64,000 nucleotides of DNA from Nymphaea colorata (GCF_008831285.2 NC_045139.1:15730354-15794353), one strand, 5' to 3'; positions 25,301-39,192 are shown, counted from the stretch's first letter. Made by a program: numbers and translations. Notes: generated by a model not told the origin, from the letters alone.

Positions 25301-28300
25301 AGTTAAGAGCACAAATGATTTTGGAAAATGTTGGATCTGATCTCTTAGCAAACATAAGTCTGAATCCAAAACGAGAGGGTGTTTGATGAAAATAACATTA
25401 TATTCTTAGAACACATGTTTTTAGAATACATAATTCAAAGATACCAAGCTTTTATTTTATAAAACATGATGCTATTAGTATAAATGTTATTATTAGATCT
25501 AACAATCAACTCTTTGACAAAACTATGCCACGTTTATTGGAACAAAAATACAGCAGTCATGAAGTCAACATATGACTTTTTTCGAAAACATAATGTTATT
25601 ATCAGAGACAAATTGTTCAAGAGAAAAAGTCACGCGGATAACAAATTAAGAATATTCCATTTATCTGGGGAAGTCAATCATCCGAAGAAAAGTCTGTGAC
25701 TTTTGCATAAAGGAGGTTGGATCAAGAATGGTAAACAAAGGGGTCCTTAGCAGCTTAAAAAGAACAAAAAACCAAAAGAAAGTATCAAAAGGCGTGAGAC
25801 ATGAACTATTTGAATTATGAATGTTGGACGCACCAAACTTTTTGGGAATAAGTTGGGGGCAAAAATACATTGTAATTAAAAACAGTACCGTTGTAAAGTA
25901 CAGATATCTTATGTATGAGAACCATATAAATGATCGAATACCATTAAACATGCACCGTTAAGAATTATTTATCAAGATTCAAGGGGAGCGTTTGATTGGG
26001 AGAAAAGAAAGGAGAAGGAAACAGTTTTCACATGTTGAAGTTTTAATTATCTATTTATCTTCGTTTGTTGGTCTCTTACCACTCATATCTCACTTTGCTT
26101 TGCCACCATTAAATCATGCAGGGTTTTGGCATCTTCACCTCTCTTTCCCCCCCTTCCAAAGAAGAGGCCTTTTCAGTATTATTTTATTTATTATAAATAA
26201 ATTATTGTTAATTATCATATTTAATAGTGTTAATTATCGTATTACCATTCTGTTTAGGAAGAAAATAATGAGGCAGGTGAGATTAGAGATGCCATGAATC
26301 AGATTTGACAATTGGGTCCGTTCATTGCATTAGAAAAGCGGTGGGAAATGCTGAAAGTTTATTTCTTCTCTATCACTCAATCGAACAAATATTAAAAGTT
26401 TGAACAGTTTGATGCATACTTTTCTCCTACTTGTATCCCATTTCAAGCCAATGTAGAAGTTCTCACCTTACAAGTGGCAAGTTGAGGGACAAGCACAAGA
26501 GAAATGGACAGCTTCTATTGAGACTCCATGGAAAACACCTAGGGCCAAGAATTATTCAATTTATGTGGAATTGACCATAAGCTGATTTGATTGAAAAGTG
26601 GTCCTGTATCTTAGGGGGGATGACCGATTCGATGCGAGATTCAGCTACTTTTTTAATGGCAGGATAAAATAAAACTCCCATTCACCCAAAAAATGTATCA
26701 GGTTCAAGAATACTAGGCTTCATGTTTAAATATATTTCAAAAAAATTAATTATTTTAATTAATTTTATACATTATTAAATTTAAGAAATGATATTTTTTT
26801 TTTTTTCAATTCACAACCACAACCACTTCATGTTGAGATTGGCAGATTTATAACATTGCTTAGCACAAGCAAAAGGGGGGAAAAAAACGGATGCCAGTTG
26901 AAAGCAAAATCATGGAGCTTTTGGGTCCTTGCGGGCTTCATCAAGTTTCTGCATGAAGAAACAAAAGGAGAAAGCTGAGGCCAGCACGTCTCTTTCCCAA
27001 ATAATGTGAAGTAAAAGGTGGGAAAGGGACGGGAAGGCCACTTGCTCTTGGCATTTTATATCAAGGTTTCCCATCACAATAATGCGTCGTCCACCTCATC
27101 TCTGCTCGATGCATATGAAGAGTATAGAAGAGGACAACTAAATATTTGTATATGTAATGTTTGTGATTTGTTAAGAACTGTCTTTCAAATGTAAGAAAAT
27201 TGAAATTTGACTAGTCATATTGATGCTTCTTATGCATTTGGATATTTATTCAAACCTGAATTTGAATTGGAATCTGAATCCAATGGGACGTCATTTCTTA
27301 AATACAAATATGAGTGGATGTTGACTTTTTTTTTCATATCCTACTTATTTAGCTTAGACAGATGTCTATGATTATGAACATGGTGGAACAATGATTTTTT
27401 TCAGGAGGGCCAAACGGTTCAACGAACTTATTCGGATAGAACCAAACTAAACCCAAATAAAAAAAAATACATTTGTTTTTTTAATGTAATTTTTTTTTTC
27501 AATTAACTGAGATGGGGCCACGGCGTAGGTAGGCCCCCCCTCCCTCCACCCTTGATTTTGAATCTTATTCACTCACACGTCTGCAGGAAATATTCAAGAT
27601 TTTGTTTTCATAAGAAAGATCCACAAAAGGAAATACCTAACAAGTGTGGAAGAACTTGATGTTTTAATGGAATAATCTTTTTCTTAACTTTGGAAAAATG
27701 TTAAAGCAGGAATAGAACTGCTTACATGAACGGCGCTTCATGTGGCATGCACTAAGAAAAAGATAACAGCTTTTGCGTATCAAAAGGTGAAATTAATATA
27801 TGTAAAAAGGTGCGCCGGCTTCGTGTGGGAGGGAGAAAAAGCTGCTTTCTCTTTTATAAAGAGCTCCACCTTACTTGTACATATGAAGTTATATCATAAA
27901 ACACTAATGAAACTTGGACCGGATATGCGGTTTATGTGACAGAATCCGAACCGTGTTTGAGATCTGACAACAACCCGACATGATTGCATATAAATAGTTG
28001 AGACGTTGGATCCAGATTAAGGTTTACAAGTTCAAGTACGTTGAATTCAGCAAATGTTTTATCTATTGAAATGAGCAAATGGATGGCATTGTTTCAATTT
28101 TAGTATTTGAAGACTCAATGGCTTGTTGCTCGAACAAATGATAAATTAGATATTCTATCCATATACTATTGTTCCTTGCTGTGATGACAATTTTCTACAT
28201 TGTTTTTCTGATTTCTCCTGGAACGTTTGTGGACTTCTAATTAGATATTCTATTCAAAATGTCCAACTAATATCATGTATCCATTCTTTTACATTACATC

Positions 28301-28552
28301 TTTGTTTCTCCATGCAATTTTAATATCTTTAGGCATCTATAATGTCTCCTTGGCCATTGGTGAACTATTTGAAAAAGCATTTCTTCTTTGGCATAAGCTT
28401 AGTGTGCAGAATTTCATCCGTCTTTAGCTTTTCAGGTTCTTCCATGCTTTCTCGTATAACTATGATTAAATGGAAATACTACAGCTTAAGAACATCTAGA
28501 ATTAATATTGAAGTATTGAACACTAAAGTGTAGTTCATTAAATAGTTATCTT
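22346..28552. other. Intergenic DNA downstream of AZG1
   Basis: About 6.2 kb of AT-rich DNA with no frame that I can link to a protein. It includes the AZG1 3' UTR, a more GC-rich patch at 22550-22800 without recognisable coding content, a CT/GA-rich patch near 23400-23700, and a 39-bp tandem duplication at 24220-24297. A 'GAGGGTGTTTGATGA' motif near 25375 resembles the end of the element at 56899. I saw no transposase or reverse-transcriptase motif. Confidence 0.5.
24220..24297. repeat. Perfect 39-bp tandem duplication
   Basis: AATAAGTCTTAAGTGAGGAA... is followed by an identical second copy starting at 24259. The identity means the duplication is recent. It is unrelated in sequence to the 39-bp minisatellite at 54.7 kb. 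Confidence 0.9.
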
Positions 28553-28699
28553 AATGTCAACACGGTCTTTGCTTTGGTTGGTGATAAACTTGATGGTGGC
28601 GAAGATATATGCAGCGTTGTTCTAGGTATTCGTTTTTTGAAGGACATTTTAAGTGTTTGGAACAGAAACACAGCACGTCCAATTGCTTCTATTTCATAA
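28553..28699 (+). pseudogene. Fragment of an nCBP / eIF4E-family cap-binding protein exon
   Basis: The frame reads ALVGDKLDGGEDICSVVLGIRF and then LKDILSVWNRN before a TAA at 28697-28699. This matches the conserved C-terminal part of plant novel cap-binding protein (nCBP/4EHP class), which has ALVGDQLD, a variant of ICGAVLSVRF, and EDI-S-WNRNASDHQ. The match is closer to nCBP than to eIF4E itself because of the WNRN. After WNRN the similarity breaks down and the stop follows. No other nCBP exons were seen nearby, and no splice sites frame the piece convincingly, so I call it an orphan gene fragment. Confidence 0.7.
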
Positions 28700-30558
28700 A
28701 AATGCATTGGCAGATATCCATCTTATCTATCAATGAATATGAAAGACTTTTTTTTGTGTAACACTAGTGATATATTCAAACACAAATTATTTAATTTTTT
28801 GAAGCTTAGAGTAAAACGACTGATTGTTATATTGTGAAGAGAGTTAAATGAGTTGACAAGTTAAACAACACGAGTCGCTAAACGAGTTAAATGAGTCGAG
28901 ATGTTGTGTAGGCCAGTCGAGCTCGAGCTTGTTATATGTGGCTCAACTCAAGTTCGAGCCGAGCTCAAGCTCCAGCTTGACTCCGCTAGAGATACAAATA
29001 CCTTACCTGCCCATACCAGTAGTGGAGCCTATTGGAATTATATATTAAGTATGTATGCTACTGAAAAGTGTTTAAGTAAATAAACATCTTATGAAATAAT
29101 GTACCCATGAGTAGTGTGCTCATAAAAAAACCTTCCCACGAGTGGTGGAGTCAGAAATTTTGGACTGAGAAACACTTTTTCAAATGTTTTCATACCTAAG
29201 GGGGATAGGGCAGTACAATAAGTTCAGCTCACTCGAGCTCGAATTGAATTTGCTTGATTAAATTCAACTCCAAACTTGATTAAATTTGACTCTAAATAAA
29301 CGAGTTAATTTAGAGTTAAAAAACTTGACTCAATTAAACTCGTGTAAGCTTATTTAATCTTTTTTGTTAATAATTTCCAAACTTAAAAACAAGGAAAGAG
29401 ATCAAGTCATACAAAAAGTTGGTAAATTTGCCTAAACGAGCCATGCTAGAGTTGAGACTCAATCTTTCGAGTCGAGTTTGAGTTGACCTTTGTACGCTTG
29501 ACTCGAGGGCTCAAACCCGAACTCGACTGGTGTGTAGTTCTGCTAAAGGACACCAATATCTATAAACAAACAAAAGCAAAAAAATGAACGGCACCCATAT
29601 ATAAATAAAGAGAAAAAAATTGCGGGGGCTGGTATGGCAACTGTGCAAACTTAACGTAGAAGAAAGAAAAACAAAGGAGAAACTAACAGGACCTTTAAGG
29701 CTTTAACACCTACATTCACGGCGAGCCATAATGATATTAATAAGAAACTTGATATCAATGCGTATCGACACTAATGAGTTCTATTGTCGTGAAAGTACAC
29801 GTTACTGCTCTCCCCAATGGCCAGGAAACATCTGGCCATGTGTGGTCAATCGACCAACAAACCCGCCCAACATCTGGTCTTTTGTTGATTTACATATGGA
29901 TGCTTTTTCAATCAAGTGTCATGTACCCATAACACCCGCCGCTGTTGTTCAAGAGAATCGCACTTACGCGTCAAACTGACAAAAAAATTGAAATGGGGCA
30001 AGTGAGACGTGACTTTTCGTCAAAGCCAGCAATAAAAAAAAAACGTTGAATAATAGTCTCCAAAGGGAGTGTGATGTTTGTTTCACTCAATTTCTTGAAA
30101 AACAACAGTTTTCACGTAAGCATGTAGACTTTAATTCGAGACTTTGGTGAGAAAAAAATGGCAGTAGAAGTTCATTATTTACTGAAACAACAGAAACAAA
30201 TTTTTTTTTCTTGATTTCAAAATGCAACCGTTGGTGCTCGTCCGGCCGTATAGATGAGGAGGCCCCAACCGTCGCAATTGTAATCTAAGCCGCACAACTA
30301 GGATTACGTACCTTCTCACACACTTTGAGGTTCTTTTTTAATTTTCTGCAATTCTACGTTTCCACGTCCAGATGCTCCTTTTCATGTGGTCCTTAGACGC
30401 TTTCTGCTTCCGGAAAAGTGCACGCCATGTCAGCTTCCGTGGAGGTCCCCCTATAAGAACCAATGAGGAAGAAGAGACGGAAGCACAGACCTGGTGGTGG
30501 TGGCGGAGGGCGAAAACCAGAGGAGGAAGAAGCTGGGAAGAGATCTGCAGGAGAAAAG
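28700..30558. other. Spacer and LSF2 upstream region
   Basis: Apart from the GAGCTCGAG-type repeat it holds no recognised gene. The open frame at 29731-29979 shows no familiar motif. The 200 bases before 30559 become GC-rich and must contain the LSF2 promoter and leader; an in-frame upstream ATG occurs at 30463. Confidence 0.5.
28845..29545. repeat. GAGCTCGAG-type repeat, two blocks
   Basis: Blocks near 28850-28990 and 29220-29545 are dense in variants of 'cgagttaaacgagt', 'gagctcgagctt' and 'gactcaactcgag', a texture common in eroded plant intergenic repeats. The blocks run in roughly opposite order, with AT-rich DNA in between, so they may be the two ends of one element. No coding region. 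Confidence 0.45.
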
Positions 30559-33500
30559 ATGACGGAAGCGAGCGCCGTCCTCAGTCGCTGCTGCTTTCTC
30601 CGGCACTCGGGCGATGCTGCTCCTCCTCCTGCCGCCGCTGTTGGAAGGCCGATGGTTGTCGGTGTCTCGACGGCCCGGCCGAGGCCTGCCAACTTAAAAC
30701 CGCTATTCTTCTGCAAGCAGCACTCGAGTCGCATCAGCGCCAGCGCCCAGAACGCCGCGAGCAGTTCGCCTCTGCGCAAGATGGACGATTACAATGCGGC
30801 CATGAAGCGGATGATGAGAAGCCCTTATGAGTATCACCACGACCTGGGTAGTGATCCTTTTCCTTCTCTGTTTCTACGTTGCCGCCATTAGAACGTTGTG
30901 ACGTGTTGGTAGAACTGAACGATTCGCGTCATAGACAGATTATTTTGCCTCCAACACGAACGCTTGATTGCTCACACAGACCTGATTCGGTTTCAGTTTT
31001 AATGTTGGCTAAGCAACTGCTGATTCTTTCGCTAGGGATGAACTATACCCAAATTACTGAGAATTTGATCGTCGGGTCGCAGCCTCAGAAGCCTGAAGAC
31101 ATTGATCACCTGAATAAGGAGATGAATGTGGGCTACGTGATTAATCTGCAGCAGGACAAGGACATAGAGTACTGGGGAATTGATCTGCAGTCAATCATTT
31201 CTAGGTGCCAAGAGTTTGGTGTCTGCCATATAAGAAGGCCGGTGAGCGGTGTATCATTAGCTTCTCTCTCTCTCTTTTAAAATTTCTTATAGTCCCCATG
31301 ATATGATATCTATAGCATCTGCAAAATCTGTACGGGACCATGTTTGTTCAAATTTGCATATTCCCTCATCTAGGCATTAGGCGAATACGGTGTCAGCCAC
31401 TTGAAAACAGAAAGTAAACATTCTACAAATTTGTTATTTTCTTTCTGAAGCTTTCACATTTTCCCGAATAATTCTTGTGAAAGAACATGAACATCACAGT
31501 ACCAGCACTTGATGTTCTAAGAGGAGCTAAATGAATTACAAATTAGACTCAGCAAGTTATTAAAATCTACTACAGAGAATGGTTGTAGGATGGGATCGGA
31601 TGTAGCCTTTCAAATCATCCGCATCATCATCTGCATGATCGTGATACCTTTGTTTTTTTTAATTTTTGTGAAGATTCTCTAAACCATCCACTAGAAGGAG
31701 ATTAGAGGAAGTTGCTGCAATCAAAGGACATCTCATCTTCTCCAGTACCAATGATATTAATGCGAGGGAAAAAAAAATGAAAAGCTCTCTTTTGTAACTA
31801 GAAAAATTTGAAAAGCTCCCTTGTTTACAGCTAATATATGCCTAGCAAATTCTATCCGAAAGGAGAAAATATACATGAGTGATATAGCAACTACTGAATA
31901 ACGTTATTTATAGCCAATGAATTATATACCTGCCTAAGAACACGCCTCAAACTTTACATGTATCAAACTTTACATTTACCTCCTTATCCTTACCATTCTC
32001 GTTTGCAAAATGCTGAACCACAGTGGAGGATTGGTTAATATTGTAATAACACTGATTCATCAGAAAACTGTAGGGATTTCTTATTTTACAAATGATGACA
32101 AGGATCACCTTTACGAGTTGCCATTATTAGGTCACCGGTTGGCTGTAGGTATTCGCGGGATCGGCTTGTATATTAACTTTTTGGGAGCCTTGATTGGTTC
32201 TGGTCCTAGTGGAAGAAATGATGTTGAACCGACTACTTTGCTTGATGCTGGTTTCAATTGAAACACCTGAAAGGCAATCTTCTCTTTCCAAAGTGTAACC
32301 AATATTTCCAATAGCTCTTCGTTATGTAGAATCTATTTGTATCTAGCAGTTTCATTTTCTACAGCACTCTATTTTCTTGATTTGTATATTTGTGATTTGT
32401 TAACCTATCACATTATTCTTTTATTGCTTAGGCAAGAGATTTTGATCCAGATTCACTCAGAAGGCAACTGCCAAGGGCAGTTTCATCCTTGGAGCATGCC
32501 ATTTCACAAGGAAGAGGAAAAGTTTACGTCCATTGTACAGCAGGGTTGGGAAGAGCGCCTGCTGTTGCCATCTCATACTTGTTTTGGTTTTGTGATATGG
32601 ATGTAAGCACTACCCTTGTTATTTTTAGCTGCCATTTAATTACTAGGAATCACTCTATCAACAGTGACTGCATGATTCTCAAGTTCACCATTTTCCTTTT
32701 CTGGGGATATGATGCATGCTCAAGAAAGATGCCACACAAATTAGTAGTTCTATTTGTATATGTACACTTTAAAATCCAAAATTACTGAATTTCCAACAAA
32801 GGGGAAGCAAAAAATGAAGAAGAATCTATATTTAGGATACTGAAATATTGTAAGTTGGAGCAGACAACATGTGATAGATACTTTTATAGCTGGAGTCTGG
32901 GAACAATGTGCCAATCTGTTCTCTTTTGTTTAACTGACAGATTTCTCCTTGTGGAAAGCATGTGAGGTTTCTAGAGTGCGTATTTCTTTTTGAATTGTAA
33001 AATCCCCCAGGAGCTGGGGTTTGCAGACTCATCTAGATTTACCAGATAAATTCTAGATATCAAACTAAAAGGGTGGAGGATAGGAGGACCAGAATTATAG
33101 GAGATAAGTGAGCTTTGTGTAAGAGATGCTTCTGACATATTCATGTAAGGTAGTCATTACAACCATTATGTCAGGAAGTTCAATGAATGCCTAATAAACA
33201 GCCAATAATACGAGGGAAGGTACCTGAGTTCCTGTAGTTGATGGTAGCTGGATGTTTACAGCTTAGGACTACAGCTGCACATTCTGTGCAATCTTTTCTC
33301 AGAAGTACCGGAATAAATTTCCTCAGAGTCTGCAGGTACATTTATGGGTTAATTATTTGAATTTGCACAAAGATAGATGATTGTGCAGCTGTGTTGAATG
33401 TGATATGCATGTCTTAGACATGGCTACACTTAAGATATCAGACAATCAGTCTGACTATAAGTATTTTCATGTTATCGGTTTTAGTTACAAGCATTTATTT

Positions 33501-33797
33501 CCCCCCTTATTGATGGCATATGTAGTATTTAGAAGATTTCGTTACAAGCTTACAGCATCGGAGATTTCATTTCATCCTTTACTCACTGAACAGTTGGAAA
33601 CTGCATACGATTCATTTGTTTCAAAGCGTCCTTGTGGACCAAGCAAGCAAGCAATTCGTGGAGCTACATATGACCTGGCTAAGGATGGACCTTGGAAAGA
33701 GCCTTTCGAGAACCTCCCTGAATATGCTTTCACTGACATTGCCGATTGGGAAAGAAGATTGATTCAAGTTCGAGTTCGTTCACTCCGTGAAAATTAA
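30559..33797 (+). CDS. LSF2: LSF2 phosphoglucan phosphatase, 4 exons, 289 aa
   Basis: Dual-specificity-type phosphatase of chloroplast starch breakdown; Arabidopsis LIKE SEX FOUR 2 removes the C3 phosphate of glucans. Exons: 30559-30847, 31036-31241, 32432-32602, 33594-33797, all with GT-AG borders; 870 nt keep one frame. A transit-peptide-like N-terminus (about 1-70, rich in Ser, Ala, Arg) precedes KMDDYNAAMKRMMRSPYEYHHDLG (74-97). Then come LIVGSQPQKPEDIDHL (107-122) and NLQQDKDIEYWG (133-144). The presumed catalytic acid is Asp168 (ARDFDP). The active-site loop is HCTAGLGRAP (199-208), with Cys200 and Arg206. The C-terminal LSF2 segment follows: KRPCGP (233-238), IRGATYDLAK and ADWERRLIQ. 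Arabidopsis LSF2 is about 282 aa, so the length fits. Like LSF2 and unlike SEX4 it has no carbohydrate-binding module after the phosphatase domain. I chose ATG 30559 over 30463, whose extra 32 residues are basic and Gly-rich. No damage is seen. Confidence 0.95.
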
Positions 33798-34905
33798 TTC
33801 CCCAGGTATAAGCAGTGCATCTTAATAAATCTGTTACTGCACTAGCACCTCAGTTTCCACACAATCCAATTTGTCACATTAGAAAATTGTATATGGTTCC
33901 TGCCTTAATCTTTCTGAGAGGAAGGCAGCAGATGCTACATATTAGAGAATAACATAATCCCTAAAGAAAATGCATTTGAGATATTTTGCATATGATGCTG
34001 TGAATAAGAAAATTCCGTTGATGAAAATTGGAGTGTAGTTAGGACTTAAGAGTATGTCTAGAATTCTGCATCCATTTGCAATTATTTTCTGATGCATTAT
34101 CTGCATAAATTTATATATTGTTATCTACATTAAAAAGAAGCAACCAGAGCATGTATCCCTGAAGACTGGAGTGATGTTGGAAAGTTTTGCCTGTTTTCTC
34201 TTTCCCATCAACAGAAAATGATGCGGTGGCAAGTACAACTTTCACCCACCATTCAGCTGAAGACCATCACTATGATGCAAGAGAACAAATTATCCTACTT
34301 CGTAGAATCGAAGTGCTTTAAAAAAGCAACCGCAATACAAAGGCCATATTCATGCATTGGGTAATACAAGTTACTTCTTGGTATGAAGCACACAATGGAC
34401 TCGTGAGATATGTGTCATTAATTCATGGTCGTCTGCATCATACTAAGACAGTATATTTCATGGATCATATGATTCTCAAGTCCAAAACCTTAATTGACAA
34501 TGAAAATTAAGGTAATTTAACGACACAAGGCTCTAGATATTTTCTTCCATCTCATTTAGAATCAGTACCGTACAACTTCTACTTAGAGCTAAAGGAGCTG
34601 GTTTGCAGGGTGGGTTATGGCTGTCATATGGGCAAATTGTAGTTTTGATGGCATAACAAGAATATGCTTTGGTTTGGATTTCTTATCAAACTTCAGCAGG
34701 TTATTGTTATTTAATCAAATCTTGGTTCTCAAAAATGTACATCTTAAGGGCCAGTGAGGTTCAGCCTAAGGGTTTAATTTCCACTTAATTTGGTTTGAAT
34801 CCAGGTTTCTCTTCAAATCGATCAAACAACTTCAACTATAGTTTACAGTCATTGATTCTATTTAGTTTTAGTGGTCGACAGGCTGTGTGTTCCATGCATA
34901 TGTGC
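33798..34905 (+). other. LSF2 3' flank, template of the downstream partial copy
   Basis: No coding region. It includes the 3' UTR. Most of it is recognisable again at 39863-40845, which shows it was part of the duplicated segment. Confidence 0.6.
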
Positions 34906-35723
34906 AGGACAGACGATAGACTGACCAAATTAAAAGAACTTAACCAACTCACGGATGCGCAGAGAAAACTGGATATAAATATATCCTGTAACCTTAGGTT
35001 TTTATCCCTAATAAGTAATAATCAAAAGGTCAGATGCTGTCTATCAGCTGCCAAGATTGGGAAAAATACAACTTGAACTTTTTAGTTTTTTTTTTCATTA
35101 TGTAGCTTCTCCACCACCCACACCTGGCTAGAAAGGGCCTGCTAAAATTACCCAACAAAAGCAATCGTGATTAAAAAATTTCATGATTTTTTAACACTGA
35201 TAAAAAATTTATAGCATGGCAAAAAGTTAAACAACTTTTTAAATTTATTAAATTAGATAACAAGTTTGTAGTCTTCGGTAAACATGCAAAAAAATGCAAG
35301 AATTCTGTAGAAACCAGAAAAAATTTCATGAAACTTCAGAAAAACTTAAATTTTCAGATACAATGGCTGATAAAGGAAGGATGATTGCAAACACTCATAT
35401 AGCAATCTCTAGTGGCAGTGCAAATATCGTTTACAACTGAAACAAATCCTTCTCAGCCGCTATATAGACATGTGACAAGGGTAGGATAAGGTAAGAGTGG
35501 TGGCCATAATTTATTTTTTGTTCGCAATTGTCGTAGACAGATTATTAGTTCCTAGACGCATGTTAAAGCACACATTGAAAATCAAAGGCAATGAAAATAG
35601 AGGATGCAAAGAGGTTCACAAAGACATGTTGAAGGAATTGAAAAAAAGAACAAGAGGCAACTGAAATGAGGAAACATTCAACAAAATCAAATGAGGTACC
35701 TTTTTCCTCTTAATATTGCTTAA

Positions 35724-35918
35724 GAAAGTGAGGATGCTTCAAAGAAAGGAAAGACGGGCTTGGGAACAGGAGCAACCAAAACAATAGATGAAGTCCTTAT
35801 GAAAGAAGTGGTTATAGGTTTAAATAACAGCAATTTGGTTGGTCTTATTCCCTCCGCCAGCTCAAAGAAGTTGCAAACAATAATTCTTGCAAAAGAGAAA
35901 GGAAACATTGCAAACTAA
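35724..35918 (+). other. Unassigned protein-like frame, 64 codons
   Basis: Between a TAA at 35721 and a TAA at 35916-35918 one frame reads SKKGKTGLGTGATKTIDEVL, then MKEVVIGLNNSNLVGLIP. The texture is protein-like, but there is no ATG at its start and no homology that I recognise. It could be an exon, a gene fragment or transposon debris. Confidence 0.25.
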
Positions 35919-36051
35919 CTAGAAAAGAAAAAAATTGCATAAAAAAAATAAGGGGTCTCTATTGTTTCTGATGAGCGGGCTAATATATAAGGGCAGCCAC
36001 TAATAAATTTTATTGCTTATTCATTTAATGATCCACTTTTTAAAAATGTGT

Positions 36052-36465
36052 CGATGAGTTTAGGGAGTATAAAGATGTTGAGTATTTGAAGGAGTTGTTA
36101 TATATAAGTGATAAAAGAAGTGGGTGAAGATAATGCAGTACAAAGTATTACTAATAATACTTCAGTTTGGAGTCATGAGTTTGGCAAGTGATCCCAAGTT
36201 TAATCACATATTTGGAACTCATCATATGGTGCACTACTTAACGATCCATTTTTTTTTTTTAAATGTATCGATGAGTTTAGGGAGTATAAAGATGTTGAGT
36301 ATTCGAAGAAGTTGTATATATAAGTGATAAAAGAAGTGGGTGAAGACAATGCAGTGCAGACTATTACTAACAATACTTCAGTTTGCTGTCATGAGTTTGG
36401 CAAGTGATCCCAAGTATAATCACATATTTTGAACTCATTATGTGGTGCACTACTTAAATCTAGCA
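36052..36465. repeat. 217-bp tandem duplication, two copies
   Basis: CGATGAGTTTAGGGAGTATA starts at 36052 and again at 36269, and the following text (AGTGATAAAAGAAGTGGGTG, later CAAGTGATCCCAAGT) repeats with a few substitutions. The second copy fades out near 36465. Non-coding. Confidence 0.85.
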
Positions 36466-39192
36466 AAAGAAGATGCAAATGCATACAACTAATGCTCATA
36501 GATCCAAGAGATTGAGAAAAATGTCAAGAACATCAGTAATTTTATTATAAACAATCAAATTGTTTTTTCTATATTTAATAAGCATTGTCTTAGTGGTGGC
36601 TGACAGGCTCTCTCTATCTCTCTTTCTATCTCTAATAAACACGGAAGCACAGCTCCAAGTAAAGTCGCATGTTCACTATATCATTAGGGTTTAATCCCTC
36701 GGATGATATACACTACACTCAGAAAGGTGGTTTATTACGTGGCTTAGGACTAATCCACCCAGCCCAATTGTATTCATTTACTCGTAAACGAAATAAACCC
36801 ACTATAAAATGGATCTCATACCTAACAACTTTCCCCACTTTGAAAGGCACCTTGTCCTTAAGGTGTAAATTCTAGGAACCATTATTGGATGTATTTAGCA
36901 AGCTCCCAATTTGCCCCCCTCTTAACTCATCATATAGGGGAAAGGGGGCAAGTGGTTCCCCTAGGGTCAGCAGACTCAGCACTGAATTCACCTCCATCTC
37001 AGTGGGTGGCTGCAGGAATACCTTGAATATAGATATGTGAATAAGTTGTAAACATAAAAACAGGAAAAAAAAATTACATGTAAGACTAAAAGATGATCAA
37101 CGTATTATTTCAATTTAAAAAGATATCAAAACAAAATGTACAACATAACGTAAGTTTCAATACATCTAAAAATACAAAATGTTATAAATTTTGTAGTTTG
37201 ATAATTTTAGTCAAGTCTCAAATACATATTCAATAAAAGTGAAAAATAAAAATAAATTAGTAGAAAAATAGCCAAATGGAATGTCATGAATTTCATAAAA
37301 ATATACAAATGCTATAGAAATATGAAAAAGGCAAAAAAAAAAGCTACATTAGAAAAAATTAAAAGATCACAAGCTATGATTTTAAATAAAAAATCACAAA
37401 AGAAAAGTATTGTACAATATATTTTGAATGCTCTAAGACAATGTAAAACAGTGTAAAATATAATTTGAATGCTTCTAAGACAATGTAAAACAGTCAATTT
37501 TCAAAATCTAAAAGTTTTTATCGGTCATAAACATACAATTTTGTGAATGTAATAAAACATGTTAGAAAAGTATAAAGTTAAATACCCAGTAGTGGAGAAA
37601 AAACAAAAAAATTATAATCCATGAAAAGTATTTAGAAATGCTTATTTACAGTTGTGAATATATAATATATAATAAACTATAACTATATTAAAACAGTCAC
37701 AAGTCACAAATAAAATTATACAACAAAAATTGTGGGAGTTATGACATACAATACATGAAAATTAGAAAGAAAAAAGACAACATCACAAACCATCATTAAA
37801 GGAAAAAATCAAAGGAAAGCAAAAATTTATACAACACAATATAAGTTTCAATATCTCTTAAGAATATAAAATATCATATATTTTGTAAAAGCATGCAAAA
37901 TAATATCATTGCAAACTCAAAACTTTTTGATAGGTTAATAATTCTACGTACAATTTTGTGAATGGAACTTAACGAAGCACAGAAAGCTCTATCGTAACGA
38001 GAGAGAATCGAACAAAATGATGCATTCGCAACGAAAATTCGCATTCCAAAGAGATGAAAAAAACGATTCAAGATCGAAGACGATGAAGAAGGAACAAGAA
38101 AAAAAAAATGCTAAACTTGAATAAGAAAACGAACAGTACGGACAATACCTGAAAATGAAACCCTCCGATGGCTGCTGAGGAGGCAAGAAAGCTGCGAAGG
38201 AGTTCGTCTGATGCGAGAGAAGCGGAAAGAAGGTTTGAGGCTGCCGACCAACCGATCTTCTAAGCCCTTTGTCTGATGCGAGAGAAGGGGCGAGAAGGCC
38301 GATCAGAAACACAAGAACATAAAGAATTTGAGAATAGTTGATGATGCACGCGCGCGAGATATAGAGAGAGAGAGAGAGTAGGACCTGCGGCGGCGCCTTC
38401 TGACCCCCATTATACTCATGCGCTGACGAACCTATCGGCTCGTCCTCCTCCGCTCTTCGTCCGAGTCATCGTCAGGTTCTTGGATGACAAGCCTGTTGTT
38501 GGTAGCACTCCCGTGCTTCCGGGAATCATCCTTCTGCTGTTCCGAATCATCTTCACCGTCTGATGACAATTCTTGGCCGACCGAAACTACAAGGTGCGTC
38601 CTGTATGAACACCAAGGTGAAAGCGCCTCTGAAAGAACGCGAACCATCAGCTATCCCGAACATGCTGCGGAAGAGGAAAGTGAAGGCAAGGATCGTCGAA
38701 GGGATCAGGGCGGTTTGAAGAAGGGTCATCGAATGGGTCCCGAGTAGGGTCCTCGGATTCAAAAACCCAGGGAAACCAGCAAAAACGGAAAGCAACACAG
38801 TTCAAAAAGGAAAGTCGCAGAGTATTACATAGTCCATTCATAGCAGCTTCTCTTTCAAAAATACAATATAATTCAGAACAAACCATCTATGATATATAAC
38901 TATCTACCATGGTGAGAATGTTTTGTGTTTGATAGGCAGGGATAAGTTAACCATGACTTTTTTTTATCGATAATCAACTCATCCCACCAATACAATTTTT
39001 CTCCGGGACCAAGTTTTTGTTTCTCAATGAAGAAATAATACTTGAAATTTAATTTTTTGTATTTTTAGTATAAAATATTTTGTAGTCACCGTGCTCTTTA
39101 GGCTCTATAGGTCGCACGAATATTTGGGAGAAACATTGGTCCAATTTTTCTTCTTAATGTGTAACACTGTCACCATGCATTTAGTCACGAAA

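Noticed and set aside
38432-38747. Acidic minus-strand frame (ELSSDGEDDSEQQKDDS)
   Set aside because: Low-complexity acidic text only, with no start context or partner exon; the opposite strand is equally open.
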